Shown: piece by piece, positions 5,461 through 5,766 of the stretch
How positions within the stretch are numbered: the stretch's first letter is position 1
Layout: every line of letters begins with the position of its first letter
Origin: Candidatus Zixiibacteriota bacterium
GTDB lineage: Bacteria; Zixibacteria; MSB-5A5; GN15; PGXB01
DNA: 5,766 nucleotides
Assembly: GCA_024230695.1 (NCBI GenBank)
Contig: JAAERC010000397.1
Coordinates: 1 to 5,766 of the forward strand
Direction: 5' to 3'
Translations under genes and position numbers: made by a program
The notes under the pieces: model-generated
What the model was told of the DNA's origin: nothing
Seen by the model: the letters and a program-made list of their open reading frames with translations, nothing else
Database searches by the model: none

Positions 5461-5766
5461 TTAGAATAACTCAATAATAAGTGTTATTATTTTTGATAAA
5501 AACTCTTTGTCTTGTTTATTAAAACGGCTTGCAGTGTGTGAATCGAGGTCAAATTCGCCAACGATCCTATTATTTTTGAAAATTGGCAGAACAATCTCAG
5601 ATTTTACATTGATATTACAGGACAGGTAATTTGATTCACCACTGACATCATTGACAATAATAGTTTCTTCTTTTTCGGCGGCCAATCCACAAATTCCCTG
5701 TCCAAAATTAATTCTAGTATGCTCAGTTGTATCTCCGGCGTATGGGCCAAGTATCAATTCCTTTTC
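5461..5766 (-). CDS. GAF-domain protein, free methionine-(R)-sulfoxide reductase-like (5' end outside window)
   Basis: The C-terminal 101 residues are present. The frame stays open through the window edge (GAA AAG GAA at 5766-5758), so the TTG at 5757 is not the true start. The fragment aligns from memory with the fRMsr (MsrC/YebR) GAF domain: LILGPYAG, then RINFGQGICGLAA, ETIIVNDV, NYLSCNINVKSEIVLPI and IVGEFDLDSH, then RFNKQDKEFL. In fRMsr these line the pocket that reduces free methionine-R-sulfoxide. Two of the three conserved cysteines are present, C26 (GICG) and C50 (YLSC, the catalytic position), counted within the fragment. The first, in fRMsr within ACVRI, is replaced by His (TEHTRI). 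Activity is therefore uncertain, and a non-enzymatic GAF ligand sensor is the alternative. The gene converges on the TPR gene with a 29-nt gap. Confidence 0.8.
   Translation of the reverse strand, partial: EKELILGPYAGDTTEHTRINFGQGICGLAAEKEETIIVNDVSGESNYLSCNINVKSEIVLPIFKNNRIVGEFDLDSHTASRFNKQDKEFLSKIITLIIELF
5473..5495 (+). terminator. Possible weak terminator for the TPR gene inside the convergent gene's 3' end
   Basis: AATAATAA (5473-5480) and TTATTATT (5484-5491) are a perfect 8-bp stem with a GTG loop, followed by TTT. It lies 41 nt after the TPR stop, within the last codons of the opposite-strand gene. The stem has only A-T pairs, and its sequence is also explained by Ile/Leu codons on the other strand, so support is modest. 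Confidence 0.35.

Noticed and set aside
5451..5477. Eight-codon ORF (MQDIRITQ) with an AGAAGG ribosome-like site 9 nt upstream, after the TPR gene
   Set aside because: Too short to support, overlaps the convergent gene's stop. It may be a remnant of a lost downstream gene but nothing shows this.

Overview
The window is about 5.8 kb of AT-rich, ordinarily coding bacterial DNA. It holds five complete genes on the + strand and the 3' part of a sixth on the - strand. The organism is probably a Gram-negative-type bacterium, because the TPR protein has a Sec signal peptide and no cell-wall anchor. AT-rich codon choice is similar in all genes. I see no transposase, integrase, phage gene, CRISPR array, tRNA or rRNA. 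A phylum cannot be fixed from this sequence. The general look fits an uncultured FCB-type or related lineage, but that is only a guess.

Layout. (1) 24-1520: a divalent-anion:Na+ symporter (DASS/SLC13 family), followed by an AT-only stem with a T-tract. (2) 1705-3075: an Rrf2-family regulator without cysteines and, 15 nt downstream, cysteine synthase cysK. This is very probably one operon and recalls the Firmicute CymR/CysK partnership. (3) 3076-3476: a 401-nt gap with no convincing ORF. It contains an array of TGTTTCA-type heptamers, a 14-bp palindrome, an extended -10 promoter, and a block of stems ending in a strong intrinsic terminator at 3413-3444. This looks like an independent small RNA of about 168 nt or a structured leader. 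(4) 3477-4295: a TIM-barrel sugar phosphate isomerase/epimerase-like (AP endonuclease family 2 fold) protein with no visible Shine-Dalgarno site. (5) 4466-5431: an exported TPR protein behind promoter-like sequences and a strong Shine-Dalgarno. (6) 5461 to the window end, minus strand: a GAF-domain protein resembling free methionine-(R)-sulfoxide reductase, converging on the TPR gene.

How the genes may work together. The cysK pair makes cysteine from O-acetylserine and sulfide, and the regulator probably senses that state. The upstream DASS carrier could import sulfate or C4-dicarboxylates, and the GAF protein may act on oxidised methionine. A loose sulfur theme is therefore possible but unproven. 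The most unusual part is the non-coding 3076-3476 region. The rest is recognisable housekeeping or accessory metabolism.
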